From positions 124,001-188,000 of the forward strand of contig NZ_BLLB01000002.1 of NCBI RefSeq assembly GCF_010723735.1: a DNA stretch of 64,000 nt, given 5' to 3'. Source of the stretch: Mycolicibacterium hippocampi. GTDB taxonomy: Bacteria > Actinomycetota > Actinomycetes > Mycobacteriales > Mycobacteriaceae. The first letter of the stretch is position 1. The number at the start of each line of letters is the position of its first letter. A program made the position numbers and the translations under genes. A model generated the notes under the pieces. It had not been told where the DNA came from and ran no database searches. It worked only from the letters and a program-made list of their open reading frames with translations. Positions 39,303 to 48,228 of this stretch are shown piece by piece.

Positions 39303-40049
39303 ATGTGCGCACCACGGTTCTGCGTTCAACGGCACGGCCGCACAGTCATTGTCGAGCACGACCTCACCCCCGAGGAGATCTGCGACGAGCTCACCGTGAT
39401 GCTGGCCGAATCCGGCACCCTCCGGGGGCGAGCGGAGTTCGAGATGGTTTTCACCGGCATCGTCCGTTCCACCATCGACGGTGCGCTGCCGGCCTGGCTG
39501 CGTTTCTACCGCAACTCACTGGACCAGCTCGAAAGTGACAGGGCGCCATTTGCGCCGATCCATGCCCGGGCGGCGTCCCAGGTCCGCGGACATCACGTGA
39601 TCGACCTCGGCTCCTGCTTCGGGTTCTTTCCACTACGGTTGGCACAACAGCGGATCGAGGTGCTGGCAACCGATCTCAGCCTGCAAACCATGCAGTTGCT
39701 CGACCGGGTCAGCACCCGGCTGCAGCGGCCCCTGTCCACCTTGGCCTGCGACGCCACCGCGGTACCGCTGCCTGATCGCACCGCAGACACTGTGACGGCG
39801 TTGCATCTGATCGAGCACCTACCGGTGGATGCTGCGGAAGCTGCACTCGACGAGGCGGTTCGACTCGCACGGCGCAGGGTGGTGATCGCGGTGCCGTTCG
39901 AGGACGAGCTAGGTGACTGCTACGGTCACGTCCAGCAGTTCGATCGTCCGTCCCTGGAGCTGATGGCCCAGCGGGCGTGTGGGCGTCATCGCGGAATCAC
40001 CGCCCGTATCCACACTTTCCATGGCGGCTGGCTGATCCTGGACCGGTAG
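39303..40049 (+). CDS. mftM: Probable mycofactocin oligosaccharide methyltransferase
   Basis: A 248-aa SAM-dependent methyltransferase: motif I VIDLGSCFGFFPLRLA, then EVLATDLSLQTMQLLDRV, PDRTADTVTALHLIEHLPVDA and RRRVVIAVPFEDELGDCYGHV. An N-terminal helical domain (about 1-90) precedes the fold. The size, the N-terminal domain and the position beside mycofactocin-dependent dehydrogenase and two-component genes match MftM, which 2-O-methylates a glucose of the mycofactocin oligoglucan. The identification is mostly by context and recollection of the family, so moderate. It is convergent with the response regulator gene 27 bp away. Confidence 0.6.
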   Translation: MCAPRFCVQRHGRTVIVEHDLTPEEICDELTVMLAESGTLRGRAEFEMVFTGIVRSTIDGALPAWLRFYRNSLDQLESDRAPFAPIHARAASQVRGHHVIDLGSCFGFFPLRLAQQRIEVLATDLSLQTMQLLDRVSTRLQRPLSTLACDATAVPLPDRTADTVTALHLIEHLPVDAAEAALDEAVRLARRRVVIAVPFEDELGDCYGHVQQFDRPSLELMAQRACGRHRGITARIHTFHGGWLILDR

Positions 40050-40076
40050 CGTTCGTCCCTTCTCAGTGACGGAGCT

Positions 40077-40715
40077 CTATATCAAGCCGCGCTTACTCGC
40101 CGCGTAGACCGCCTCGGCGCGCCTGCTCACCTCGAGCTTGCGCATGATGTTGCTGACATGAAACTTGGCGGTCGTGGCCGAGATATAGAGTTTCTCGCCG
40201 ATCTTGTTGTTGGACAGACCCGTCGCGAGCAGTCTTAGTACTTCGAGCTCGCGGTCGGTGAGCTGTTGACGGGTCTCGGTCCGGCCGGACAGCGACCGCA
40301 CCACGGCTGCGGCACTGCGCGAGTCGAACGCACTGTCCCCGGCGGATATCGCGCGGATGGCACGCACCAACTCCGTGGTGTCGACATCCTTGACCACGTA
40401 GCCGCGGGCGCCCGCGTGTACCGCTCGCACCACGAGGTCCTCGTCGAGGAATGTCGTCAGCACCAGCAGTCCGAGGTCCGGGTAGGCAGCGGACAGCTTC
40501 CCGCACAACGTGAGTCCCTCGAATTCGGACCCGGCGGAGAGTTTGAGGTCGAGCAGTACCACATCGGGTCCGGTCGCCCTTACCACTGCCTCGGCCTCGC
40601 CCTCCGAAGCGGCCTCGCCGACGACCACCAGATCGTCGGCCCGTTCGAGTAGCGAGCGCAGCCCTTGGCGCAGAATCGCATGATCATCGACGATCACGAG
40701 TTTGATGGGGGTCAT
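40077..40715 (-). CDS. mnoR: NarL/LuxR-type response regulator (MnoR-like)
   Basis: A 212-aa response regulator. The receiver domain (1-120) has the acidic pair Asp10/Asp11, phosphoacceptor Asp56 (VVLLDLKLS) and Lys104-region KDVD. The LuxR-type helix-turn-helix (about 148-205) reads LTDRELEVLRLLATGLSNNKI, then KFHVSNIMRKLEVSRRAEAV. Its start overlaps the kinase stop (ATGA). In M. smegmatis an equivalent pair, MnoSR, activates the methanol dehydrogenase and propanediol genes; gene order here fits. Confidence 0.85.
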   Translation of the reverse strand: MTPIKLVIVDDHAILRQGLRSLLERADDLVVVGEAASEGEAEAVVRATGPDVVLLDLKLSAGSEFEGLTLCGKLSAAYPDLGLLVLTTFLDEDLVVRAVHAGARGYVVKDVDTTELVRAIRAISAGDSAFDSRSAAAVVRSLSGRTETRQQLTDRELEVLRLLATGLSNNKIGEKLYISATTAKFHVSNIMRKLEVSRRAEAVYAASKRGLI

Positions 40716-42061
40716 GAGTTGCGACTTTCGGCTCGGGGCTCGGGGGATCCGGGAATCCGAGCCACCACCCGAACACCGCCGATCCGGGATCGGTAGACGT
40801 CGAATGTGCCGCCGTGTTCACGAGCCCGCGCCCGCATGTTGACCAGGCCGCGGTGGCGTCCATCCACATCGGCGGCTTCGGCGAGTTGTAGCATCAGCCG
40901 CAGCTTGGCGGGGTCGCCGGTACCGTCGTCGGCGATCGACAGGCTGACCGCATCGTCGCTGTGGGACAGGCGCACTATCGCGCGAGTCGCGTTGCCGTGC
41001 ATGGCGGTGTTGAACAGTGCCTCACCGGCGATCCTCAGCAGCGCATGCTCGACATCGCTCGGCAGCTCCGCCGGCGCACCGACGACCCGCAGCGTGACCC
41101 GTAGATCCTCGGGCATGTGCACGGTCGCCAACTGTTGGAGCATCTCGATCAGACTGAACCGGTGTGCGTCGTCGGGTTGGTTGAAGGCGTAGATCGCCGA
41201 ACGTAGCTGCTCGGATGCAGACCTTGTCAGATCTCGTGCCAGATCCAACCGTTCGACCACGTCCTCGCCGGCACCCAAGCCCTCGACCTCGCTGCGGCAC
41301 ACCTCGATCTGCATGCCGGCCGACAGCACGGTCTGGGCAACGCTGTCGTGCAGTTCGCGCGCGATCCGGTGACGCTCCGAGTCCAGGACCTGATGACGTT
41401 GCGCCGCCACAAGTTCACGCTGCGTGGCCAGGAGGTCTGCATTGTGCGCCTCGGACTGGGCGAGCAGCGTCACCGATTTGGTGAACAACGCGGAATTCTG
41501 CAGGGCGACAGCGGTTTGGCTGGCCAGTATCCGCAACACCACGGCATCGGTGTGGTCGAGGTTGCGGTGAGGTGGGGTCCACGCCGCGAATGCGCCGATC
41601 ACCTCGCCGTCGAGCTCGATCGGTACGTGGGCGTGCTGGTCCTCGACCACCGGAACCCGAAAATGCGCAAGTTGACCGCGCAGGATGTCGTTGAGCCGGT
41701 TGAGCACGACGTCGGGGAGCGCCGGGCCGGGATCCTCGGCACCGGAGAAACCTTCGAAGGCATACGCCACCCCGTCGGCGTCCAGGATCAGGTGACGCAC
41801 AGTGGCTTCGGGGAGCGCGCCATCGGCAAGCGCCAACAAGACCCAGTCCGCGTGCAGGTTCGTTCGTGCGGCCTCGGCGACAGCGCGGACCAGTTTCTCC
41901 GGTCCTTCGATGGTCTGCACCAGCGCCCGGGAGATCGTGTCGAGTGCGGCGACGACACGATCCAGCCGCTCGGCAGTGACTCGCAGTTCGGAGTAGAAGC
42001 GACTCTTCCCCGAGCGCAGACCCGTCAGCTGCGCCAGATCGGGGGTACTGGCGGCCGTCAC
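40712..42061 (-). CDS. mnoS: GAF-domain sensor histidine kinase (MnoS-like)
   Basis: A 449-aa soluble kinase with no membrane helix. The N-terminal GAF-type sensor spans about 45-195, with Cys-free ligand-pocket sequence. HisKA_3 has phosphoacceptor His238 in ERHRIARELHDSVAQT, and the HATPase domain (about 330-445) shows GEALFNTAMHGNA (N-box) and the IADDGTGDP G-box. It presumably senses an alcohol, aldehyde or cofactor state in the cytosol. It overlaps the upstream dehydrogenase gene and the downstream regulator gene by four bases each. Confidence 0.85.
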   Translation of the reverse strand: MTAASTPDLAQLTGLRSGKSRFYSELRVTAERLDRVVAALDTISRALVQTIEGPEKLVRAVAEAARTNLHADWVLLALADGALPEATVRHLILDADGVAYAFEGFSGAEDPGPALPDVVLNRLNDILRGQLAHFRVPVVEDQHAHVPIELDGEVIGAFAAWTPPHRNLDHTDAVVLRILASQTAVALQNSALFTKSVTLLAQSEAHNADLLATQRELVAAQRHQVLDSERHRIARELHDSVAQTVLSAGMQIEVCRSEVEGLGAGEDVVERLDLARDLTRSASEQLRSAIYAFNQPDDAHRFSLIEMLQQLATVHMPEDLRVTLRVVGAPAELPSDVEHALLRIAGEALFNTAMHGNATRAIVRLSHSDDAVSLSIADDGTGDPAKLRLMLQLAEAADVDGRHRGLVNMRARAREHGGTFDVYRSRIGGVRVVARIPGSPEPRAESRNS

Positions 42062-43293
42062 ATCGCCGCCCGGAACAGCGCCAGCATCTGGTTCTCGTCA
42101 GCCGGACGCGGGTTGGTGCTCATACAGGCGTCCAGCAGGGCGGTCCTGGCCAGCCGCGGCAGATCCGCGTCGGTGACCCCGAGTTGTCCTAGACCACGCG
42201 GGACGCCGACGTCTCGGGCCAGCTGGTCGATACGCTCGGCGAGCGCCAGCGCGGCTTCGCCCGCCGGCGCACCCGACTGCGCGACACCCAGGCATGCCGC
42301 AACCATCGCGTAGGGCTCTGGATCGGCCTCCGCGTTGAACCGGATGACGTGCGGCAGCAGCACACCGTTGATGACACCGTGCGGCAGGTCCAGCAGCCCG
42401 CCCACCTGATGGCTCATGGCGTGGGCAGCGCCGAGGATCGCGTTGGTGAACGCCAGGCCTGCCTCGAGTGCGGCCTGCGCCATCAGCACGCGGGGAGCCA
42501 TCTCGGTCGGCCGTTCGATGGTGTGCAGGAGGTTGTCGGTCACCATCTGCACAGCGCGCAGCGCATGGTGGTCGGTGAGCTGGTTGTGTCCCAGCGACAC
42601 GAACGCCTCGATGCCGTGGGTCAGCGCGTCCAGCCCCGTCGCGGCGTTGAGCCATTCCGGCATCGTGGTCAGAAGCCGCGGGTCGATCACCGTCACGTCC
42701 GGTACCAGGGCCCGTCCCAGGATGGTGATCTTGGTGTTGCGGGTGGTGTCGGTGACGATGCAGAACTGGGATACGTCGGCGCCGGTGCCCGATGTCGAGG
42801 GCACCACCACGAGCGGTGGAATCGGCAGCTGCGCCTTGTCCACGCCTTCGTAGTCGAGAATGTCACCACCGTTGGCCGCCAGTATCGCGACGCCCTTGGC
42901 CGCGTCGATCACCGAGCCGCCGCCCACCGCGACGATCACGTCGCAGCCGTGCTCCGCGTATTTCTGGTATCCGGCCGCGATCTCGTGGTCCTTGGGGTTG
43001 GGGGTCAGGTCATTCCACACACAGCCCGTCACCCCTTGTTCGGCGAGGTGCGCGATCATCTCGCCGGCCCACCCCGCCTCGATGAGGCCGGGATCGGTGA
43101 CCAGCATCGGCCGCATGGCGCCCAACCGCAGGGCAGCATGTACCGCTTCCGCCATCGAGTTGATGCCGAACACGATCTCCGGGGCGTGGAACTTCAGCAG
43201 CCGGGGCGCCGATCCGACGCACCCGGAATCATGTTCGGGCGTCAGCGCGGGACGTCGCGATTCACCCGGACTCGGGCTGTCCAGATACACCAC
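42058..43293 (-). CDS. Iron-type alcohol dehydrogenase (1,3-propanediol dehydrogenase-like)
   Basis: A 411-aa group III dehydrogenase. Nucleotide-binding GGGSVIDAAKGVAIL and PSTSGTGADVSQF are present, with metal ligands in TGLDALTHGIEAF (Asp and His) and AHAMSHQVGGLLDLPHGVING (two His). Homologues beside mno in mycobacteria are annotated as 1,3-propanediol dehydrogenases. I used GTG 43293, with GAGG seven bases upstream. A 134-bp gap (43294-43427) separates it from the VWA gene and probably holds its own promoter. It overlaps mnoS by four bases. Confidence 0.85.
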   Translation of the reverse strand: MVYLDSPSPGESRRPALTPEHDSGCVGSAPRLLKFHAPEIVFGINSMAEAVHAALRLGAMRPMLVTDPGLIEAGWAGEMIAHLAEQGVTGCVWNDLTPNPKDHEIAAGYQKYAEHGCDVIVAVGGGSVIDAAKGVAILAANGGDILDYEGVDKAQLPIPPLVVVPSTSGTGADVSQFCIVTDTTRNTKITILGRALVPDVTVIDPRLLTTMPEWLNAATGLDALTHGIEAFVSLGHNQLTDHHALRAVQMVTDNLLHTIERPTEMAPRVLMAQAALEAGLAFTNAILGAAHAMSHQVGGLLDLPHGVINGVLLPHVIRFNAEADPEPYAMVAACLGVAQSGAPAGEAALALAERIDQLARDVGVPRGLGQLGVTDADLPRLARTALLDACMSTNPRPADENQMLALFRAAM

Positions 43294-43427
43294 AGTTTCG
43301 CCTCGCCCAACGCCGGTCGGGTCCACCGAATGTGACCCGGATAACACTCCGCGGTCCAGCGTACGACTCCGGCATCGCTGGTCCAACCCGCCACCCGACC
43401 GCCGAGGCCCAGTCCCCGGTTCGGGGA

Positions 43428-44957
43428 TCATCTGCCCACGGCCTCGGCGGCGAACTCGTGGGCTGCGTGCTCCAACCCCGTCAGATCACGCACGACCCGG
43501 ACCCTGTCGCAGAACTCCGCATATGCCGGCAGGTCGCAACTGCCCAGCCCCCACGAGTACCGCGGCTCCGGAGTCAGCCACACCGTCTCCCGTGCCCGCC
43601 GGGTGATCTCCTCGAACGCAGACAGGTTCGGATCTCTCGCGTTGTTGCGGCCGTCACCCAGCACCAGCACCGTGGTGCGACGGGTGACCGCGGAGGAATG
43701 CTCGGCCAGGAAGTCACCGAACACGCTGCCGTAGTCGGAGTCGGCAGCCGTGTCGACCACGTCGCCACCGAAGATCAGCCGCAGCGCGCGATCGCTGGGA
43801 TGGTCGCGGAACAACTCGGTCGTCTCGGCGACATCGGCGACGAAGACGAACGATCGCACCTGGGTGAACAGATCCTGTAGTCCGTGCACGAGATTGAGGG
43901 TGAACCGTGAGGTGGCCCGTACTGACAGACTGACGTCGGCGAGCACCACCAGCCGCGGCCGGTCCTCCGTGCGGCGTACGGTCACCGGCATGAACGGCAC
44001 CCCGTCGAAACGCATGTTGCGACGCATCGTCCGACCCGAATCGACCCGCCCGGCCGCGGCCGCCGACCGGCGGTGCGTCAGCGCTCCGTGCAGTGTGCGG
44101 GCGAGCCGGCGCAGCGAATCCTCGATCTCGGCACGCTCCGCCTCACCGAGCCGGTCCGCACCCGAGAGCACGGCTTCACGCTGTTCGCGGGACTCGATGA
44201 TCTTGGTCTCCAGGGCCATCAGCGCCTCGAGATGCCGTTTGAGTGCCTGGGGCAGATTCTCCAGCAGGCCGGCCAGCCGCTGACGCAGCGCCGCCGCGTC
44301 ACTTTCGTCACCGTCGGTGCCGAGCTCATCGGCCAGCCAGCCGAGCAGCACATCCTGTTCGGTGATGGTGAGTTCGGCGTCGACGGGCGTGCCGCGCGAG
44401 CTGGCCAGGTCACCTGGAGGGCCCGCGCCGCTGAGACGGTCGGCGGACAGCTGCACGCGGTAGGAACTGTCGGCCCCGCGCAGCGCCTCCTTGGAGAACA
44501 CGATCTCGTCGGTCAGCGCGGCGAGATCGATCTTGTTCGCCTCCTGATGCAGGTTGTAGCGCTGAGCCAGGTCCTCCTGCTTGAAGTAGTCCCGGATACT
44601 GCTGGGCTTGCCGTGGTCGTGGCCTTCCTCAGGGGTATCGCTGGGTTCCTCGGAGAGGGTGAACGATTCGAGCTCACCGGAATCGACCAGATCGTCGTGG
44701 GCGTGTGAGTGCCCGTGCCCGTTGTCGACTCCCCCGATGCGGACCAGTGAGAAGAAGGCCTCGAAGATCTCGTCGAAAACCGGTTCGTCGCGCTTGTCCT
44801 TGACCAAAGCGACCCGTAATGCGTTCCGCAGCACCGTCCGCGACGTCAACACGCCGGGCTGTCCGGCGCACCGCATCGCGTCCAGCACCTCGGGGATCGA
44901 AACGCGCACCCCGCCCAGGCGCAGCAGTCTGACGAAGCGGTGCAGGGTCGCCTCCAC
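43428..44957 (-). CDS. VWA-domain (CoxE-like) protein with His-rich tract
   Basis: A 509-aa protein with an N-terminal CoxE-like helical region (LGGVRVSIPEVLDAMRCAG), a His-rich stretch (HGHSHAHDD at 81-89, HDH at 113-115), a long coiled helical middle (about 195-300) and a C-terminal VWA domain with MIDAS motif DVSLS (341-345) and VLVLGDGRNNARDPN. CoxE/CbbO/NorD-type VWA proteins act as substrate adaptors for MoxR-class ATPases that insert metals or remodel enzymes. The start is GTG 44957. It lies eight bases after the AAA+ gene and downstream of mdo. Confidence 0.85.
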   Translation of the reverse strand: MEATLHRFVRLLRLGGVRVSIPEVLDAMRCAGQPGVLTSRTVLRNALRVALVKDKRDEPVFDEIFEAFFSLVRIGGVDNGHGHSHAHDDLVDSGELESFTLSEEPSDTPEEGHDHGKPSSIRDYFKQEDLAQRYNLHQEANKIDLAALTDEIVFSKEALRGADSSYRVQLSADRLSGAGPPGDLASSRGTPVDAELTITEQDVLLGWLADELGTDGDESDAAALRQRLAGLLENLPQALKRHLEALMALETKIIESREQREAVLSGADRLGEAERAEIEDSLRRLARTLHGALTHRRSAAAAGRVDSGRTMRRNMRFDGVPFMPVTVRRTEDRPRLVVLADVSLSVRATSRFTLNLVHGLQDLFTQVRSFVFVADVAETTELFRDHPSDRALRLIFGGDVVDTAADSDYGSVFGDFLAEHSSAVTRRTTVLVLGDGRNNARDPNLSAFEEITRRARETVWLTPEPRYSWGLGSCDLPAYAEFCDRVRVVRDLTGLEHAAHEFAAEAVGR

Positions 44958-44965
44958 GGGTGGTC

Positions 44966-46087
44966 CTACAACGCCCGTCGCCGGCCGAGGGTCGAGGTCG
45001 GCGTCTTCTTCGGGGTGCCGTAGTACCCGTCGGTGAACCGCCCCGGTTGATCTTTGGCCATGCGCACGGCCCGCCCGTCGGCTCCGTGGTCATGGTCGTG
45101 GTCGTGGCCGTGGGTGTGGGGGTGCTCCGGACCGTGATCGTGGGAATGCTCCGGGTGAGACCGTTCGGGGACCTTCGCATTCGGATCCACCAGCCGCGGA
45201 AGCGCATCGAGCGCTTTGCGAATGTCCTTGTCGTACTTGACCACCACCGATACGGTGTCCGACAGGATCTTGGCGGAGAGTTCTTCGACCCCGAGCACGG
45301 CAAGCGTGCGAGCCCAGTCGATGGTCTCCGAAATGCTCGGCGCCTTTCGCAGTTCCAGCTCTCGCAATCCACGTACCACCTCGACGAGTTGCGCCGCCAG
45401 CGCATCGGCAAGGCCGGTGTTCTTGGACCGGACGATCTCGAGCTCACGCTCGGCGGCCGGATAGTCCAGGAACAGATGCAGACACCGGCGCTTCAATGCC
45501 GCCGCCAGATCACGGGTGTTGTTGGAGGTCAGTACCACATACGGGGAGTGCTTGGCCTTGAACGTTCCGATTTCGGGGACCGAGACCTGGTACTCACCGA
45601 GAAGTTCCAACAGCACGGCTTCCAGGGCCTCGTCGGCCCTGTCGATCTCGTCGATCAACAGCACCACCGGTTCCTCGGAACGCACCGTCTCCAGCAGCGG
45701 CCGTGACGCCAGAAAACGGTCGGAGAAGAAGACGCTCTCCTGCGCACCGATTCGGTCGACGGCATCGCTCAGGTCGGACGCGTCGGCAACCAACTGCCCG
45801 ATCTTCTCTCGTAGGATCTGGGTGTACAGCAGCTGTTTTCCGTAGTCCCACTCGTAGAGCGCTTTGGTCTCGTCCTGCCCTTCGTAGCACTGCAGCCGTA
45901 GCAGCCGGCGTCCGGTGGCGGCCGCCAATACCTTGGCCAGCTCCGTCTTTCCGACGCCGGCCGGCCCCTCGATCAACAGGGGCTTGTCCAGCCGGGTCTG
46001 CAGGAAAACCGTGGTGGCCAGCCGCTCGTCGGCGATATAACCCTCACCGGCGAGCGCCGAACGCACACCTTCGATGGAATCGAACAT
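44966..46087 (-). CDS. MoxR/CbbQ-like AAA+ ATPase with His-rich tail
   Basis: A 373-aa AAA+ ATPase: Walker A GPAGVGKTE (41-49), Walker B VVLLIDEIDRAD, sensor 1 VLTSNNTRD, arginine finger region LKRRCLHLFLDYP. Residues 311-338 hold 11 His in 28 positions (pattern HSHDHGPEHPHTHGHDHDHDH), a likely metal-binding tail not typical of the ATPase core. ATG 46087 is four bases after the mdo stop. With the VWA gene it forms a two-component activase probably dedicated to Mdo or the neighbouring iron-type dehydrogenase. Confidence 0.88.
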   Translation of the reverse strand: MFDSIEGVRSALAGEGYIADERLATTVFLQTRLDKPLLIEGPAGVGKTELAKVLAAATGRRLLRLQCYEGQDETKALYEWDYGKQLLYTQILREKIGQLVADASDLSDAVDRIGAQESVFFSDRFLASRPLLETVRSEEPVVLLIDEIDRADEALEAVLLELLGEYQVSVPEIGTFKAKHSPYVVLTSNNTRDLAAALKRRCLHLFLDYPAAERELEIVRSKNTGLADALAAQLVEVVRGLRELELRKAPSISETIDWARTLAVLGVEELSAKILSDTVSVVVKYDKDIRKALDALPRLVDPNAKVPERSHPEHSHDHGPEHPHTHGHDHDHDHGADGRAVRMAKDQPGRFTDGYYGTPKKTPTSTLGRRRAL

Positions 46088-46091
46088 CAGC

Positions 46092-47384
46092 TCAGGGCAG
46101 CAGTTCGTCGAGGTCACCGTTCATGCAGTGCTCCACGACGGGGCGCACCGTCGCGAACGTGCATTCCTTGGCGTTGCCCGGTGTGCAGGCGTCGCCGAGC
46201 ACGTGGTTGGTGATGCGGTCGACGTCGGCCTTGTCGCCCTTGATCACCGGCGCGTTCTCGTAGAACTTGGTGGGCCCCTGGCCCAACCGGTTCTTCGAGT
46301 AGCTGTCCTGCTTGATGTCGGTGAACTTCTCGATGATGTTGACGTCGCGCAACAACCGGATCGCGGCCGCCAGTGCGGCATCGGCGGCCTGCACATCGGT
46401 CATTCCGTAGGTGTCCACCCCCATCGCCTGGGCGATGTCCGCGAACCGCTTGTAGGCAACCGGCATGTTGAACGCCCAAACCCGCGGCAGCGCGATTGCG
46501 TTGTTGAGTCCGTGATGGGTGTCATAGAACGCCGAGATCGCATGCGAGATCGAGTGAATGATGCCCAGCCCACCGGAGTTGAACGCCTGAGCGGCGATGT
46601 ACTGCGCGTACATCATGCCTTCACGACCCTTGAGATCGGTTCCGTTCCAGGTGGCTTCGCGAAGGTTCTCGGCTGTGAGCTTGATGGCGCGGATCGCGTT
46701 GCCCAGCGATGGTTCGAAGTTCAGCCGGGAGACATAGGGCTCCGAGGCATGTGCGAGTACGTCGAAACCGCACTGCGCGGTGTAGTCGACGGGGCACTCG
46801 AAGTACAGCACCGGGTCGTCGACGGCCAGCGTCGCCACCGAGGCGTCATCGAAGGCAACGTACTTGTGCGGATTGTCCGGATCGGTGGTGGTATCGGTGA
46901 TGACATAGGCCCACGAGGTCTCCGAACCGGTTCCTGCGGTCGTGGAGATGGCGATGTGTGGCGGGTTCTTCGGGTTCTCGGACATGTTGAAACCCTCGAA
47001 GTCGTTGACGTTACGACCGTCGTGAGCCACCGAGATTCGCGCGCCCTTGCAGGCGTCGTGGGTGGAGCCCCCACCGATGGAGATGAAGCTGTCGCAGTCG
47101 TTCTCCTGGTACAGCTTCACCGAGTCCATCACGTTGTAGTCCTTCGGGTTGGACTCCACCTGGTCGTAAACCACCACTTCGAGGCCGTGCCATTTCAGCG
47201 ACTCGGCCATGTTGTGCACGATGTCGGTGCCGCGCAGACCGGAGGACATCAGCAGCGTGCGCTTGAAGCCCATCTTCAGCGCCTCGGGGCCGACCATTTC
47301 GTGTGCACCCGGGCCCATCATGGCGCGGGGGAACGGGTGGAACTCCTTGATGGGAAAGGGCTTGAGTAGATCCTCGACCTTCAT
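46092..47384 (-). CDS. mdo: NDMA-dependent methanol/alcohol dehydrogenase
   Basis: A 430-aa group III alcohol dehydrogenase of the Mno/Mdo type (methanol:N,N'-dimethyl-4-nitrosoaniline oxidoreductase). Identifying sequence includes the N-terminus MKVEDLLKPFPIKEFHPFPR, ISIGGGSTHDACKGARI, STTAGTGSETSWAYVI, and metal ligands in CGFDVLAHASEPYVS and IIHSISHAISAFYDTHHG. These enzymes keep tightly bound nicotinamide and pass electrons to mycofactocin. They oxidise methanol, ethanol and other primary alcohols. AGAGGA lies just before ATG 47384. It leads a transcript with the AAA+ and VWA genes. Confidence 0.92.
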   Translation of the reverse strand: MKVEDLLKPFPIKEFHPFPRAMMGPGAHEMVGPEALKMGFKRTLLMSSGLRGTDIVHNMAESLKWHGLEVVVYDQVESNPKDYNVMDSVKLYQENDCDSFISIGGGSTHDACKGARISVAHDGRNVNDFEGFNMSENPKNPPHIAISTTAGTGSETSWAYVITDTTTDPDNPHKYVAFDDASVATLAVDDPVLYFECPVDYTAQCGFDVLAHASEPYVSRLNFEPSLGNAIRAIKLTAENLREATWNGTDLKGREGMMYAQYIAAQAFNSGGLGIIHSISHAISAFYDTHHGLNNAIALPRVWAFNMPVAYKRFADIAQAMGVDTYGMTDVQAADAALAAAIRLLRDVNIIEKFTDIKQDSYSKNRLGQGPTKFYENAPVIKGDKADVDRITNHVLGDACTPGNAKECTFATVRPVVEHCMNGDLDELLP

Positions 47385-47602
47385 GGGCGGTCCTCTCTGC
47401 GATGCAGCACGGGGGTGTCGGACATCAAGGTAGGCATGCCGGTGTGACCGGGAGAACAGCGTTGGGCCAAGTCCGAATCCTCGGGCAGCGCGATTGCGAA
47501 CGACCGGGCAGTGCCTGACCTACCCGGGCGGAGAGGCCGCCAGCCGAACCGAGCCCCTTCCCGCCGCCCTCTTGACCGGAGGAGGCGAGGCTGGTTATAT
47601 CT

Positions 47603-47630
47603 GAACAACGTTCGAATCCGAACATTGTTC
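47603..47630. promoter_or_regulatory. TetR-type operator upstream of tetR-cyp
   Basis: GAACAACGTTCG and CGAACATTGTTC flank AATC: 11 of 12 positions of the half-sites are complementary. It sits 16 bp before the tetR start, where it would block the promoter of the tetR-P450 pair. The rest of 47385-47602, upstream of mdo, showed no other clear motif. Confidence 0.65.
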
Positions 47631-47645
47631 TAAAGGGGGTGTGCT

Positions 47646-48215
47646 TTGGTCCGGTCCCGTCGTTCGGCCTCGGTGCTGCCTTACGGTGCGCTCCACCGGG
47701 AACACCTGGTCAAGCACCTGCTCGAGCTCGCCCGGCGAGTGGGAGTCGACAACGTCACGATGCGAAACCTCGCCGAGGAGGCCGGAACGTCGGCGTCCTC
47801 GGTCTACTACCACGTCAAGGACAAGGCCGCGCTCCTCGACCTGTTGGTCGACTCGGTGCTGGAGAGCATCGAGGTCCCTGCCGACGGTGATTGGGAGCAC
47901 CGCATCAGCGAGCTCTACGACAACGCCTGGCGTGCCCTGGTCGCCATCCCGGGCATCGCCGCGCTGGTTCAACAACGCCCGCTGGTCGGCACCGCCCATG
48001 CCATGGACCACACGGCCAAGCAGATTCTCGCCGAATCGGGTTGGGCACCTGCGGAACTGGATGCGGCGCACGCCGTGCTCTACATCCATCTGCTCGGCTC
48101 GGTGCAGTTGGAGCACCATTTGAGCCGCGCCGGCGCCGGCGATTCACAGCTGCTCTTCCAACACGGCCTGCAGGTGATCCTGACCGGCCTGCGGCACACC
48201 CACCGTCCTCAGTGA
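47646..48215 (+). CDS. TetR-family regulator
   Basis: A 189-aa regulator with a classic helix-turn-helix (VTMRNLAEEAGTSASSVYYH, then VKDKAALLDLLVDSVL, about 37-72) and a TetR_C-type ligand domain (about 85-185). The start is TTG 47646, preceded by AAAGGGGG at a good distance. The cytochrome P450 gene begins 14 bases after its stop, so the pair is co-transcribed, and the operator just upstream implies autorepression. Confidence 0.8.
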   Translation: MVRSRRSASVLPYGALHREHLVKHLLELARRVGVDNVTMRNLAEEAGTSASSVYYHVKDKAALLDLLVDSVLESIEVPADGDWEHRISELYDNAWRALVAIPGIAALVQQRPLVGTAHAMDHTAKQILAESGWAPAELDAAHAVLYIHLLGSVQLEHHLSRAGAGDSQLLFQHGLQVILTGLRHTHRPQ

Positions 48216-48228
48216 CCAGGAGACCTTC

